64,000 nucleotides of DNA, taken from the NCBI GenBank assembly GCA_035528395.1, contig DATKYR010000029.1:112567-176566 (forward strand), given 5' to 3'. This stretch comes from NIOZ-UU13 sp035528395. Its GTDB lineage: Bacteria; Planctomycetota; Phycisphaerae; Sedimentisphaerales; Anaerobacaceae. Made by a program: the position numbers and the translations under genes. Of this stretch, positions 27,120 to 35,661 are shown piece by piece; within the stretch, counting starts at the first letter, position 1, and the number at the start of each line of letters is the position of its first letter. The notes beneath the pieces are model-generated. The model searched no databases and had not been told where the DNA came from. It was given only the letters and a program-made list of their open reading frames with translations.

Positions 27120-27471
27120 CGCAGCAGGCAAAGCAACAGCGGAAATTTGACAATTGACTCCACCACGGTCGGATCTGTAATATTTTCTATTGAATTTGAT
27201 TATTGGCAATTGTGAATCGGTAACCGGTATTCGATGTTTTACAATTGCCGATTTTATTTGATGGAGTTAAAAAGCAGTCATAATTTGAGAGATTTTACTT
27301 GACGGGAAATGGGCTGATTTGGTACAAATAAGGTTGGTTATTTGCCCATAGAGTCGGGTATTTGAGGATTTTCATGCTCTGAAGCGTTTGACCTTTGTAG
27401 TTTTTCCGAAGAGAGGAGGAGTTATAGTAGAAATTTTTTGCTTCGTGATTAAGATTTTTGCATTTCGATTA
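27120..27471. other. Intergenic region with hairpin
   Basis: No gene. GGCAATTGT (27205-27213) pairs with ACAATTGCC (27241-27249), followed by GATTTTATTT, a possible terminator of the kinase gene. The right part leads into the conserved leader of the next gene. Confidence 0.5.
27205..27259 (+). terminator. Possible terminator of the kinase gene
   Basis: Nine-base stem with a partly paired inner loop, then GATTTTATTT. It lies 85 bases after the kinase stop codon. Confidence 0.5.
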
Positions 27472-27557
27472 ACAATTCATATTTTGAAGACAACGAGTGT
27501 TTTGGTGTGTGGCCAAAGCGTAAATAGTTATTTTTAACTTTTTTAAGGAGGACTATT
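27472..27557 (+). promoter_or_regulatory. Conserved 5' leader of LamG-family gene (copy 2)
   Basis: Shows ACAATTCAT, then GTTTTGGTGTGTGGCCAAAG, then A/T-rich sequence and AAGGAGG, alignable over its length with the leader at 20121-20209. Confidence 0.65.
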
Positions 27558-30395
27558 ATGTCTAAAAAAATGATTTATTTATTTTCTTTGGTTCTGCTGG
27601 CGGCTCTGAATAGTAATGCCTTAGCCGGTCTTATCGACGATTCGGCTTTAGTCATATACTATTCCTTTGACAGTGTTAGTGATATTGTCACGGACCAATC
27701 CGGCAACGGCCATGACGGCGTCGTCAACGGCGACATTACAGCAGAGCCTTCCGGCAAGTACAGTGGAGCTGCCAAATTCACAACCGGCAGTTACTTCGAT
27801 TTAGACGGTGAGAATTTCCCTGTCGAAGAAGTTCCGACAACCGGTATAACACTTGCCGCCTGGATAAAATGTGAGAATACCGGCGGCGATCATGCCATAT
27901 TCAATGCAAGAGCATCTGATGCGACCTGGCTGATTCATCCTGAGGCCCGCAGTAACGGTGAATTTAGATGGCTGCTCCGCTCATACGGCGGGACAACAAT
28001 CTTCGACATACGTGCAGGTTCTGTAACGTGGGATGAATGGATCCATTTTGCAGGCACATACGACAAAGCGGCCGGCAAGGCAATCCTGTATATCAATGGG
28101 GAATTGGTCCGAGAGGAAAACATATCAAACGCTGCGGATATTGCCGGAGATTGGGCCAGCGGTGCCCGTGTGGGATACAATATTGATAACGCAAGACCTT
28201 TCACGGGACTTATGGACGATTTCTTAATGTTCAGGCGTGCACTATCGCAGGCCGAGGTTAAGAAACTTATGCAAGGTATGGGATCACCCTTTGCCTTCGG
28301 CCCTGCTCCGGGTGACGGTTCCCTAAATGCCGAAACGTGGGCTAATCTTGGCTGGTACCCGGGTGATAGCGCGGTCTCGCATGATGTGTACTTCGGTGAT
28401 AACTTTAACGCTGTGGACGCCGGCACCGCCGAGACATATCAGGGTAACCAGACCGATACATTTTTTGTTGTCGGCTTTCCGGGATTTCCTTTTCCGGATG
28501 GTCTTGTTCCGGGCACGACCTATTACTGGCGAATCGATGAGGTCAATGACACCGAGCCGAATAGTCCGTGGAAAGGCGAGGTCTGGAGCTTTATGATTCC
28601 ACCCAGGACCGCCTATTACCCAATCCCGGCTGACGGTGCCGAGTTTATAGACCCGGATGTTGAACTTAGCTGGACGGGAGGATTCGGGGCAAAATTGCAC
28701 ACCGTTTACTTTGGCGACAATTTTGACGAAGTAAACAACGCAACCGGTGGTCTTCCTCAAGGAGCTACAACCTATACCCCCGGCACCCTTGAATTAGAGA
28801 AGGTTTACTACTGGCGAGTCGATGAGTTCGATTCTATCAACACGTATAAAGGCGATGTCTGGGGCTTTACGACTCCGGGCGCCGTCGGGAGCTTGAAACC
28901 GTCTAATGGCGCTGTGGATGTAAAGCAGATGCAGATTCTCAGCTGGTTACCCGGAGACCATGCTGCTTCGCATGATGTCTATTTGGGCACTGATAAAGAT
29001 GCTGTGCGCAATGCCGACGCCGGTTCGCCCGAGTACAAAGGCACAAGGGACCTTGGATCTGAGAGCTATGACCCCGGAAAACTCCAGTGGGATGTCACCT
29101 ACTACTGGCATATTGATGAGGTCAATAACGCCAACCCCGACAGTCCGTGGGTAGGCCCTGTCTGGAGCTTTACAACGGCCAACTTCCTTGTCGTGGACGA
29201 TTTTGAGTCCTACAACGACATTGACCCCCCTGACCCGGAGAGCAACAGGATATTTGAAGCGTGGCCGGACGGATATGATATCCCGACAAACGGAGCTCTC
29301 GTTGGTAATGAGCTTCCTCCTTATGCCGAGCAAAGTATTGTTCACAGCGGCATTCAGTCGATGCCGTATTTCTACGACAACAGTGCTGGGAACTCTGAGG
29401 CAACTCACACGCTGACTTATCCGCGTGACTGGACCGAGAATGGTGTGACCACATTAACGATTTGGTTCAGAGGTATTTCGGATAACGCTGCTGAGACGTT
29501 GTACGTTGCTCTCAATGGCAATGTGATCGTTACTAATGATAATCCTGATGCAGCACAGATAACCACCTGGACACAATGGGATATCGACCTGCAAGCATTT
29601 GCAGACCAGGGCGTGGACCTTACCAATGTCGATACTATTGCCCTTGGATTAGGCAATAAGAACAACCCGCAGGCTGGTGGTTCAGGTACGATGTACTTTG
29701 ACGATATTCGTCTGTATCCTCCAGCTTTCACAGCTCCCAGTGAGACCAATCTTGTGGGCTGGTGGAAGCTTGATGAAAGTTCCGATACTATTGCCGTTGA
29801 TTCGTCCGGCCATGAAAATAATGGCAGCCTAAATGGTACTGCTATGTCCTGGATGCCTGACGATGGGATGATTGGCGGCGCGCTGAGTTTTGATGGGATT
29901 GCCAGCGGTACCGACTATGTTGAAATTTCAGCCGCAGACATTTCTCTCACCGCGGGAACTATCGCCATGTGGGGTAAACTCCGACAAGATCCGCAGTTAC
30001 CCGATACCAGATACTTCGTCGGCCATACCACAATACCTGCCTGGGGCAGTAGAATTCAGCTATATATGGATAATGCTGATACCATGCTCGATCTGGGACT
30101 TGGTGATTCACATGCAAGACAAACAGACATCATGAGCTTGACTACCGAAACCTGGTATCACGTAGCTCTAACCTGGGACGGGAGCAATTATGTCGTCTAT
30201 GTGAATGGCGAAGAGAAGGCAAATGGAAGCTACACCGGCCTGGACAGTCTTAATACGGTAGCAGACATCGGCAATGATGGAAATACCGCTGCCGATGGCA
30301 GAACAGAAGCTTTCAATGGTCTTCTCGACGATGTCCGTATCTACAACGTTGCGTTGACAGGTGCTGAGATATCGAACCTTGCTGGTGCTAACTAA
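27558..30395 (+). CDS. Secreted LamG/fibronectin-like protein with two LamG domains
   Basis: The 945-residue protein starts with a signal peptide (MIYLFSLVLLAALNSNALAG). Order of domains: LamG (about 25-240; ALVIYYSFDSVSDIVTDQSG), three modules of the type SHDVYFGDNFNAVDAG...TYYWRIDEVNDTEPN (about 245-530), a beta-sandwich beginning FLVVDDFESYNDIDP and ending GTMYFDDIRLYPP (about 532-705), then a second LamG domain (LVGWWKLDESSDTIAVDSSG to GLLDDVRIYNVALTGAEISN). Compared with the paralogue at 17934 it has gained the C-terminal LamG. No catalytic residues seen; surface glycan binding is inferred. It follows the sigma/kinase pair, and has a terminator at 30567. Confidence 0.85.
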   Translation: MSKKMIYLFSLVLLAALNSNALAGLIDDSALVIYYSFDSVSDIVTDQSGNGHDGVVNGDITAEPSGKYSGAAKFTTGSYFDLDGENFPVEEVPTTGITLAAWIKCENTGGDHAIFNARASDATWLIHPEARSNGEFRWLLRSYGGTTIFDIRAGSVTWDEWIHFAGTYDKAAGKAILYINGELVREENISNAADIAGDWASGARVGYNIDNARPFTGLMDDFLMFRRALSQAEVKKLMQGMGSPFAFGPAPGDGSLNAETWANLGWYPGDSAVSHDVYFGDNFNAVDAGTAETYQGNQTDTFFVVGFPGFPFPDGLVPGTTYYWRIDEVNDTEPNSPWKGEVWSFMIPPRTAYYPIPADGAEFIDPDVELSWTGGFGAKLHTVYFGDNFDEVNNATGGLPQGATTYTPGTLELEKVYYWRVDEFDSINTYKGDVWGFTTPGAVGSLKPSNGAVDVKQMQILSWLPGDHAASHDVYLGTDKDAVRNADAGSPEYKGTRDLGSESYDPGKLQWDVTYYWHIDEVNNANPDSPWVGPVWSFTTANFLVVDDFESYNDIDPPDPESNRIFEAWPDGYDIPTNGALVGNELPPYAEQSIVHSGIQSMPYFYDNSAGNSEATHTLTYPRDWTENGVTTLTIWFRGISDNAAETLYVALNGNVIVTNDNPDAAQITTWTQWDIDLQAFADQGVDLTNVDTIALGLGNKNNPQAGGSGTMYFDDIRLYPPAFTAPSETNLVGWWKLDESSDTIAVDSSGHENNGSLNGTAMSWMPDDGMIGGALSFDGIASGTDYVEISAADISLTAGTIAMWGKLRQDPQLPDTRYFVGHTTIPAWGSRIQLYMDNADTMLDLGLGDSHARQTDIMSLTTETWYHVALTWDGSNYVVYVNGEEKANGSYTGLDSLNTVADIGNDGNTAADGRTEAFNGLLDDVRIYNVALTGAEISNLAGAN

Positions 30396-30492
30396 CTTGT
30401 GAGCTGACCTGTACGAGGATGGGAAGGCCCGACTTCAAGGATGACTTTGCCGTCCTTGTGGATGCCTGCACCCTCGTGCTTTCTTGTCTGCA

Positions 30493-30531
30493 CCCCCGTG
30501 CTTTCTTGCGAAAGCAAGAACGGGGGTAACG
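30493..30531. repeat. GTGCTTTCTTGC palindromic repeat, copy 1
   Basis: CCCCCGT and ACGGGGG frame an inner stem TCTTGC-GAAA-GCAAGA, followed by TAACGC. A partial tandem copy (TGCACCCTCGTGCTTTCTTG) precedes it. A reverse-complement copy is near 41190-41240. Confidence 0.7.
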
Positions 30532-30566
30532 CAGGCACAAGTGTGTGGTTTGATTTGTATCAATTT

Positions 30567-30603
30567 GGGGCTTATGCCGATTGATTTGGCATAAGCCCCT
30601 TTT
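30567..30603 (+). terminator. Terminator of the 945-residue LamG gene
   Basis: GGGGCTTATGCC (30567-30578) pairs perfectly with GGCATAAGCCCC (30588-30599), followed by TTTT. Confidence 0.85.
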
Positions 30604-30687
30604 CAATTGATAATTGATTATTATCGTGTAGATATCAATACGTTGGGGGTAGAATATCTTGCCATTCGGCTTCTGGTTGTGTATTTT

Positions 30688-31818
30688 ATGGCACCAATGC
30701 AGACAAAGATTGTAAAACTCGATGCTACAAATATTGATTCGGCGAAAATCAAGGATGCCGCATCTCTTATCGATGACGGGGGACTGGTGGCGTTCCCGAC
30801 CGAAACCGTCTATGGGATTGCCTGCCGAGTCAAAACCGATTCATTAGCAAGGCTCAACAATATTAAAGGCAGAGACCCCACCAAATACTACACATTACAT
30901 ATCGGTCAAAAAAACGATGTCAAGAAATATGTACCGACCATCGGATTAAGGGCTGAAAAATTAATCAAAAACGCCTGGCCCGGACCTTTGACTATAATTT
31001 TCGAATTAGACCGGAAGGACATTGACAAACAGAGAAAGAACCTCGAAAGAGAGTTTTTTAAAAGCGTATATAAAAATAATTCCATAGGCATTCGTTGTCC
31101 GGACAATCCAATAGCTACAATGTTGCTGCAGTCAACGAACAGCCCTGTGGTTGCTCCAAGCGCAAACATAGCGGGTCAATCGCCGGCGGTCGACGCCGAC
31201 CAAGCTCTTGCTCAGTTATCAGGTCAAATCGAGCTGCTACTCGATGCAGGACCTTGTAAATACAAAAAAAGCAGTACCGTTGTTAAAATAGGTAATATGG
31301 GTATAGAGATTTTAAGGCCCGGCGTATATTCTCAAGCCCAGTTAGATGCAATGTCAGTGGTTAAGTTTTTATTCGTTTGTACCGGCAACACATGCCGAAG
31401 CCCAATGGCCGAAGGAATATTTCGAAAATATTTAGCAGAAAAATTGAAATGCAAAGTTGACCAGCTAAACAAAGTAGGTTATAAAATATGTTCCGCCGGC
31501 GTGATGGATGTGGCTGGTGTTCCAGCAAGCGCCGAAGCGATAGCAGCTTGTGCAGCTAAGGGAATAGATTTAACAGCTCACAGGAACCAAGGATTGTCCA
31601 AAGAGCTTATCGAAGAGAGTGACTTAATTTTCGCAATGGAGCGAATGCATCAGGACAACATTATTGCTCTTAGTCACGAGGCTGCGAATAAATGTTTTCT
31701 ATTAGCAGGAGATACAGGTATTGCTGACCCGATAGGTCACTCGCAGGAGTTTTTTAATAGTTGTTCTGATATTATAGAAGCAGCCGTGAAGAATAAGATT
31801 AGTGAGCTTGTGATATGA
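30688..31818 (+). CDS. tsaC: Fusion of TsaC (Sua5/YrdC) with arginine-phosphatase-like LMW-PTP domain
   Basis: The first 220 residues are an L-threonylcarbamoyladenylate synthase: LIDDGGLVAFPTETVYGIAC, IKGRDPTKYYTLHIG, WPGPLTIIF, IGIRCPDNP and SPVVAPSANIAGQ. It makes the activated intermediate for tRNA t6A. After a short linker comes a low-molecular-weight phosphatase domain with the active-site loop CTGNTCRSPMAE (Cys231, Arg237 from this start) and a later ADPIGHS Asp loop. Thr in the loop (CTGNT) is the residue linked to arginine-phosphatase specificity in YwlE. The start at 30688 (MAPMQTKIV) is approximate; ribosome signals are weak. Downstream rpiB overlaps by four bases, repeating the ywlC-ywlE-rpiB order of Bacillus. 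Confidence 0.9.
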   Translation: MAPMQTKIVKLDATNIDSAKIKDAASLIDDGGLVAFPTETVYGIACRVKTDSLARLNNIKGRDPTKYYTLHIGQKNDVKKYVPTIGLRAEKLIKNAWPGPLTIIFELDRKDIDKQRKNLEREFFKSVYKNNSIGIRCPDNPIATMLLQSTNSPVVAPSANIAGQSPAVDADQALAQLSGQIELLLDAGPCKYKKSSTVVKIGNMGIEILRPGVYSQAQLDAMSVVKFLFVCTGNTCRSPMAEGIFRKYLAEKLKCKVDQLNKVGYKICSAGVMDVAGVPASAEAIAACAAKGIDLTAHRNQGLSKELIEESDLIFAMERMHQDNIIALSHEAANKCFLLAGDTGIADPIGHSQEFFNSCSDIIEAAVKNKISELVI

Positions 31819-32303
31819 AAATAGCAGTTGGAAGCGACCATCGTGGTTTCGAAGCAAAACAGCAAATCAAGGCCATAGCCGCCGAGATGGGCCATGAGTG
31901 TATTGATTTTGGTACCAACGACAACAATCCGGTTGATTACCCTGACCTGGCTTATTCAGTATCAATGGCGGTGTCGAAAAAACAGGCCGACAGAGCAATC
32001 TTAGTCTGCGCAACCGGTATCGGAATGAGCATAGCGGCAAATAAGGTAAAAGAAATTAGAGCTGCATTGTGCCATGATGAATTAAGTGCCCAGATTTCAC
32101 GCGACCATAACGATGCAAATGTCCTTTGTTTGTCAGGAGACCAGGTCGGAGAAATATTATTGCGAAAAATAGTGGAGGTCTGGCTCAACACCGAATTCAG
32201 TGGTGGAAGACACGAAAGAAGAGTAAGAAAAATAAAAGCTATCGAAGAAGGGAAAGACCCAAGAGAAGTCACAAACGGCAAACGCACAGCGAAAAGCTTA
32301 TAA
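31815..32303 (+). CDS. rpiB: Ribose-5-phosphate isomerase B
   Basis: RpiB interconverts ribose-5-phosphate and ribulose-5-phosphate in the pentose phosphate pathway. KIAVGSDHRGFEAKQQIK is the N-terminal substrate loop, ILVCATGIGMSIAANKVKEI holds the catalytic Cys and the GxGxS loop, and SRDHNDANVLCLSGDQVG follows as in the family. It is 162 residues with a slightly extended, basic C-terminal tail (RKIKAIEEGKDP). Its ATG overlaps the tsaC-fusion stop by four bases. Confidence 0.95.
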   Translation: MKIAVGSDHRGFEAKQQIKAIAAEMGHECIDFGTNDNNPVDYPDLAYSVSMAVSKKQADRAILVCATGIGMSIAANKVKEIRAALCHDELSAQISRDHNDANVLCLSGDQVGEILLRKIVEVWLNTEFSGGRHERRVRKIKAIEEGKDPREVTNGKRTAKSL

Positions 32304-32572
32304 CGAATAGATTTTTGTATTACAGTGAACGTAATACGTGTTCTGGAGGATAGGTTTAGCAGATACGCAGGATAATTTGCGGAAATATTTTATCTGTGGA
32401 TATTTCAGTTGAGTTTGAAAGTCAATTAATAAGGTGGGCAAGGAGGCCTGCCTTATTTTTTTTATGAAATCAAACCACTTCTGCTCTTTTCACCACCAGA
32501 GGTAAAAATAGTAACTCAAATTGACCGATCCGGTCCTTATATGGTGCCGTGAAAATCCGCCACAAGCTTTAA

Positions 32573-34126
32573 TTACAACTTCAAGGGGGGTATTTTGACC
32601 TTGAGATGATTCTGCAATTTGTTTCTTAAATCCTTTGCTGCTTTCGGAAATTTTTTAATAATATTCATGGTCTGGCCCGGGTCTGTTCTTAAGTTATAAA
32701 GGCAGGGCCCCTTGCCAAGGCTTTTACCTGTGACGTTCTGGAAATAATGCCAATCCAGATTATGAATTGCGCCGAATCTGTTAAAGACCGTGTAAACATT
32801 ATTGTGGAGTGAGGGAGCCTGTCCTGTTACCAGCTTCCACATATTCAGCCCATCCATATTTTTATAATCGTCAATTCCAAGCATTGCAAGAAATGTGGGC
32901 ATAAAATCGACAGCGCCGACTAATCCATCAACACGCTTGTCGGCATACTTTTTATTCGGATGTTTTATAATTAACGGAATACGAGTGACACAGGCATTAA
33001 GAAGACCGGGGGTTTTCTGTACGCAACCTTCCTCGCCGAGATGAGTACCGTGGTCGGTCGAAAACACGATGATTGTATTATCAATCAACCCCAGCTGCTC
33101 AACTCTTTTCAAAAGTCGACCGATACAATAATCACTGAACGTAACTTCCGCTGCATAAAGGTCTCTGATAACAGGTAAATCATCCGGTCGAATATCAGCG
33201 TTCCTGACCCCATATCCAAACAAATATCTTTCATACGGATATTCATCACGATACATTTTCTGAAATCGCTCAGGTGCATCCCACGGCTCATGAGGGTCAA
33301 ACATATCTATCCAGAGCATAAAGGGATTACCTTTGGCATTTTGTTCGAGCCAATCCATAGCCGAACTGCAGGACCGGGCACAAAAGTAATCTTCCTGGCT
33401 TTTTCTGTCCTGTGTATTCATCAGGTACTGACGCATATTTGCATCATAGCGCTGGTTCCACAAATGAGCGGGCATATGCTTTTTCGGGTCAAACCTTTCT
33501 TTCGGGCCGCTTTTCCATCTGTCAGTTTCCTGCCCCCGAATCCAGTGCCAGGAATCAAATCCGCGATGAAAATTATAATTGGGCTTGAAATGATGATAGG
33601 TATCAACAATAAAACCAGTTGTTACACCGTGCTTTTGCAGAACTTCGGCAAAAGTAATATCACTATCGGCAAGTGGCTGCCACTTCGCCTCAGGAAGGAC
33701 GCTCTTGCCTGTGTGATAGACCCTTCGGCAGGGAATGGTGGGCAGTCCTTCGGCAGTGGCGTCTGCAAATAACACACCTTCTTTTGCCAGCTTGTCAAGA
33801 TAAGGCGTCTTTACACGGGTACTGCCATAACAGCCGAGATGGTCAGCACGAAACGTATCTGCAATGATTACAATCATATTAAGGCCGTTAGGTTTTGATG
33901 TAGTGGGAATCCGTGGAGTCTTTTTTACGGAGCTTTTTAAGTCTCCTGTCCAAACGGGCATCTTTGATTCATCCTCTTTTGTCTTCTTTGCGCCCTTTGC
34001 AATAACGCCCATCGCGCCGATTCCGGCTGCGGCTGTGATGAAATTTCTTCGTGTTAATAAGTTTTTGTCTTTCTTTGGTATGTGGCAAGATTTTTCTTTT
34101 TCCGAATTGTGTTGTTCATTTGCCAT
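32573..34126 (-). CDS. Tat-exported sulfatase-fold hydrolase with Thr at the formylglycine position
   Basis: The 517-residue protein has a twin-arginine signal (LLTRRNFITAAAGIGAMG). The alkaline-phosphatase-superfamily core is present: MIVIIADTFRADHLGCYG with a metal Asp, MLWIDMFDPHEPWD and IIVFSTDHGTHLGE with metal Asp-His. In the catalytic motif normally C/S-x-P-S-R, the sequence is T130-I-P-C-R134. The formylglycine residue is therefore replaced by threonine. Other superfamily members (phosphodiesterases, phosphatases) use Thr as nucleophile, so the enzyme may not be a sulfatase. The alignment of T130 to the nucleophile is inferred from the following P-x-R. Start has GGAGAG upstream. It stands alone, convergent with rpiB. 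Confidence 0.85.
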   Translation of the reverse strand: MANEQHNSEKEKSCHIPKKDKNLLTRRNFITAAAGIGAMGVIAKGAKKTKEDESKMPVWTGDLKSSVKKTPRIPTTSKPNGLNMIVIIADTFRADHLGCYGSTRVKTPYLDKLAKEGVLFADATAEGLPTIPCRRVYHTGKSVLPEAKWQPLADSDITFAEVLQKHGVTTGFIVDTYHHFKPNYNFHRGFDSWHWIRGQETDRWKSGPKERFDPKKHMPAHLWNQRYDANMRQYLMNTQDRKSQEDYFCARSCSSAMDWLEQNAKGNPFMLWIDMFDPHEPWDAPERFQKMYRDEYPYERYLFGYGVRNADIRPDDLPVIRDLYAAEVTFSDYCIGRLLKRVEQLGLIDNTIIVFSTDHGTHLGEEGCVQKTPGLLNACVTRIPLIIKHPNKKYADKRVDGLVGAVDFMPTFLAMLGIDDYKNMDGLNMWKLVTGQAPSLHNNVYTVFNRFGAIHNLDWHYFQNVTGKSLGKGPCLYNLRTDPGQTMNIIKKFPKAAKDLRNKLQNHLKVKIPPLKL

Positions 34127-34236
34127 AATTGCTCTCCTTCCAGAAGCTTGTAAATGCTGAAGCCCGTTTGAGGACCAAAACTACGAAGATATTCTACTAC
34201 CAATTCTACTACTCTGTAACATTTGATTTGCATAGT

Positions 34237-34341
34237 TGTCATTGCGAGGTCTGCTTTGCAGGCCGCGGCAATCTCATCCATTATGCTTTAGATTGCTTCG
34301 CGTAGTTTATCCTTGAGCGAAGCGAAGGGCTCGCAATGACA
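34237..34341. repeat. Dispersed TCATTGCGAG-type inverted repeat
   Basis: TGTCATTGCGAG (34237-34248) pairs with CTCGCAATGACA (34330-34341); between them GGCAATCTC and GATTGCTTCGC occur. This pattern is a widespread intergenic repeat in several bacterial phyla. Confidence 0.8.
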
Positions 34342-34378
34342 CCCGTCATTTGGGCTGTTACAAAGTACTACGACGATT

Positions 34379-35485
34379 TCAGACCTTGGCGGGGACTCGT
34401 TTTCGTTTGGTCGGGATGGCTTCCAGGGCTGCCTTTGCTCTTTCTTTGCCTGCCTGGGTTTTGCGGCGCAATTTCTCTGCGGGACTGACGCCTATCGAGC
34501 GCAACTTTTTGTACCTGTTGTCGAGTAGATTGTCGAGTTTTGTGCGTTTGAGATCCCGCAGTGTTTTTACAATATATTTCTCGACATTATAAACGGTATC
34601 ATGAAGATTACGATGTGCGCCGCCGAGCGGTTCAGGAATCACTGCGTCAACCAGCTCGAGCTTATACAAATCCTTACTCGTCAATTTAAGTGCCTCGGCA
34701 GCTTTGGGTGCCTGTGAGCCGTCGCGCCACAGGATTGCGGCACAGCCCTCAGGTGATATAACCGAATAATATGCGAATTCAAGTATTGCCAGCCTGTCCC
34801 CCACGCCTATTCCAAGAGCGCCGCCGGAACCACCTTCTCCAATGACAATACAAATTATCGGCACCCTCAAGCGTGACATTTCTATAAGATTGACGGCTAT
34901 TGCCTGGGCCTGGCCTCGCTCTTCAGCGCCAATGCCCGGATAGGCACCCGGGGTGTCAATGAGCGTAACGACAGGAATGCCAAACTTTTCAGCAAATTTC
35001 ATCTTGGCCAGGGCCTTGCGATAGCCCTCTGGATTTGGGCATCCGAAATTACAGGCGACCTTTTGTTTTGTATTTTTGCCTTTATTTTGGCCGATGACTA
35101 ATACCCTTTCCCTTCCGATCTGGCCAAGACCCGTTACTATTGCGCGGTCGTCGCCGAAGCATCTGTCGCCGTGCAATTCGCGAAAATCCTTTACCATCAG
35201 GCCAAGATAGTCAGAAAGAAGAGGTCTGTTCGGATGACGTGCCACCTGTACGGTTTGCCAGGCGGTCAGATTAGAATAAATTCGCCTCAGCTCAGCAACC
35301 TGCTGCCGCTGGAGCCGCCGAATCTCGGTAGAATAATCAATGCCTTTGATTGAACTGAGCCTGCGCAGCTCATTCATCTGGCTGTCAATGTCAGCTATCT
35401 TCTCTTCAAATTCGAGATGGCCGCCTTTGCTGAGAGTATTGTTATTATTCGGCATTTTATCTGTTATAGTATCTCGCTCTGCCAT
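34379..35485 (-). CDS. accA: Acetyl-CoA carboxylase carboxyltransferase subunit alpha
   Basis: AccA transfers the carboxyl group from biotin to acetyl-CoA, the first step of fatty acid synthesis. Signatures include FGDDRAIVTGLGQIG, NFGCPNPEGYRKALAKMKFA, VTLIDTPGAYPGIGAEERGQ, IGEGGSGGALGIGVGDRLAI and YYSVISPEGCAAILWRDG. A Lys/Arg-rich C-terminal tail (KERAKAALEAIPTKRKR) extends past the usual end. The start is placed at 35485; an ATG at 35455 is also possible and neither has a strong ribosome site. It stands alone, divergent from tyrA. Confidence 0.93.
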   Translation of the reverse strand: MAERDTITDKMPNNNNTLSKGGHLEFEEKIADIDSQMNELRRLSSIKGIDYSTEIRRLQRQQVAELRRIYSNLTAWQTVQVARHPNRPLLSDYLGLMVKDFRELHGDRCFGDDRAIVTGLGQIGRERVLVIGQNKGKNTKQKVACNFGCPNPEGYRKALAKMKFAEKFGIPVVTLIDTPGAYPGIGAEERGQAQAIAVNLIEMSRLRVPIICIVIGEGGSGGALGIGVGDRLAILEFAYYSVISPEGCAAILWRDGSQAPKAAEALKLTSKDLYKLELVDAVIPEPLGGAHRNLHDTVYNVEKYIVKTLRDLKRTKLDNLLDNRYKKLRSIGVSPAEKLRRKTQAGKERAKAALEAIPTKRKRVPAKV

Positions 35486-35661
35486 AAGCACACAACAAGA
35501 AAGTTTACAAAAAAATTGCCCACAAACAACGGGCATTCTTTTAAACCCAGAATGTTAGCATTTTAATAGGACAAATAAAAGAAAAAAATTGACATTTGAG
35601 GTGCTGTACAGTACTTTCTAACGGATTCTATTCTGAAGTATATTTTCATAAGGTCTTTGTT

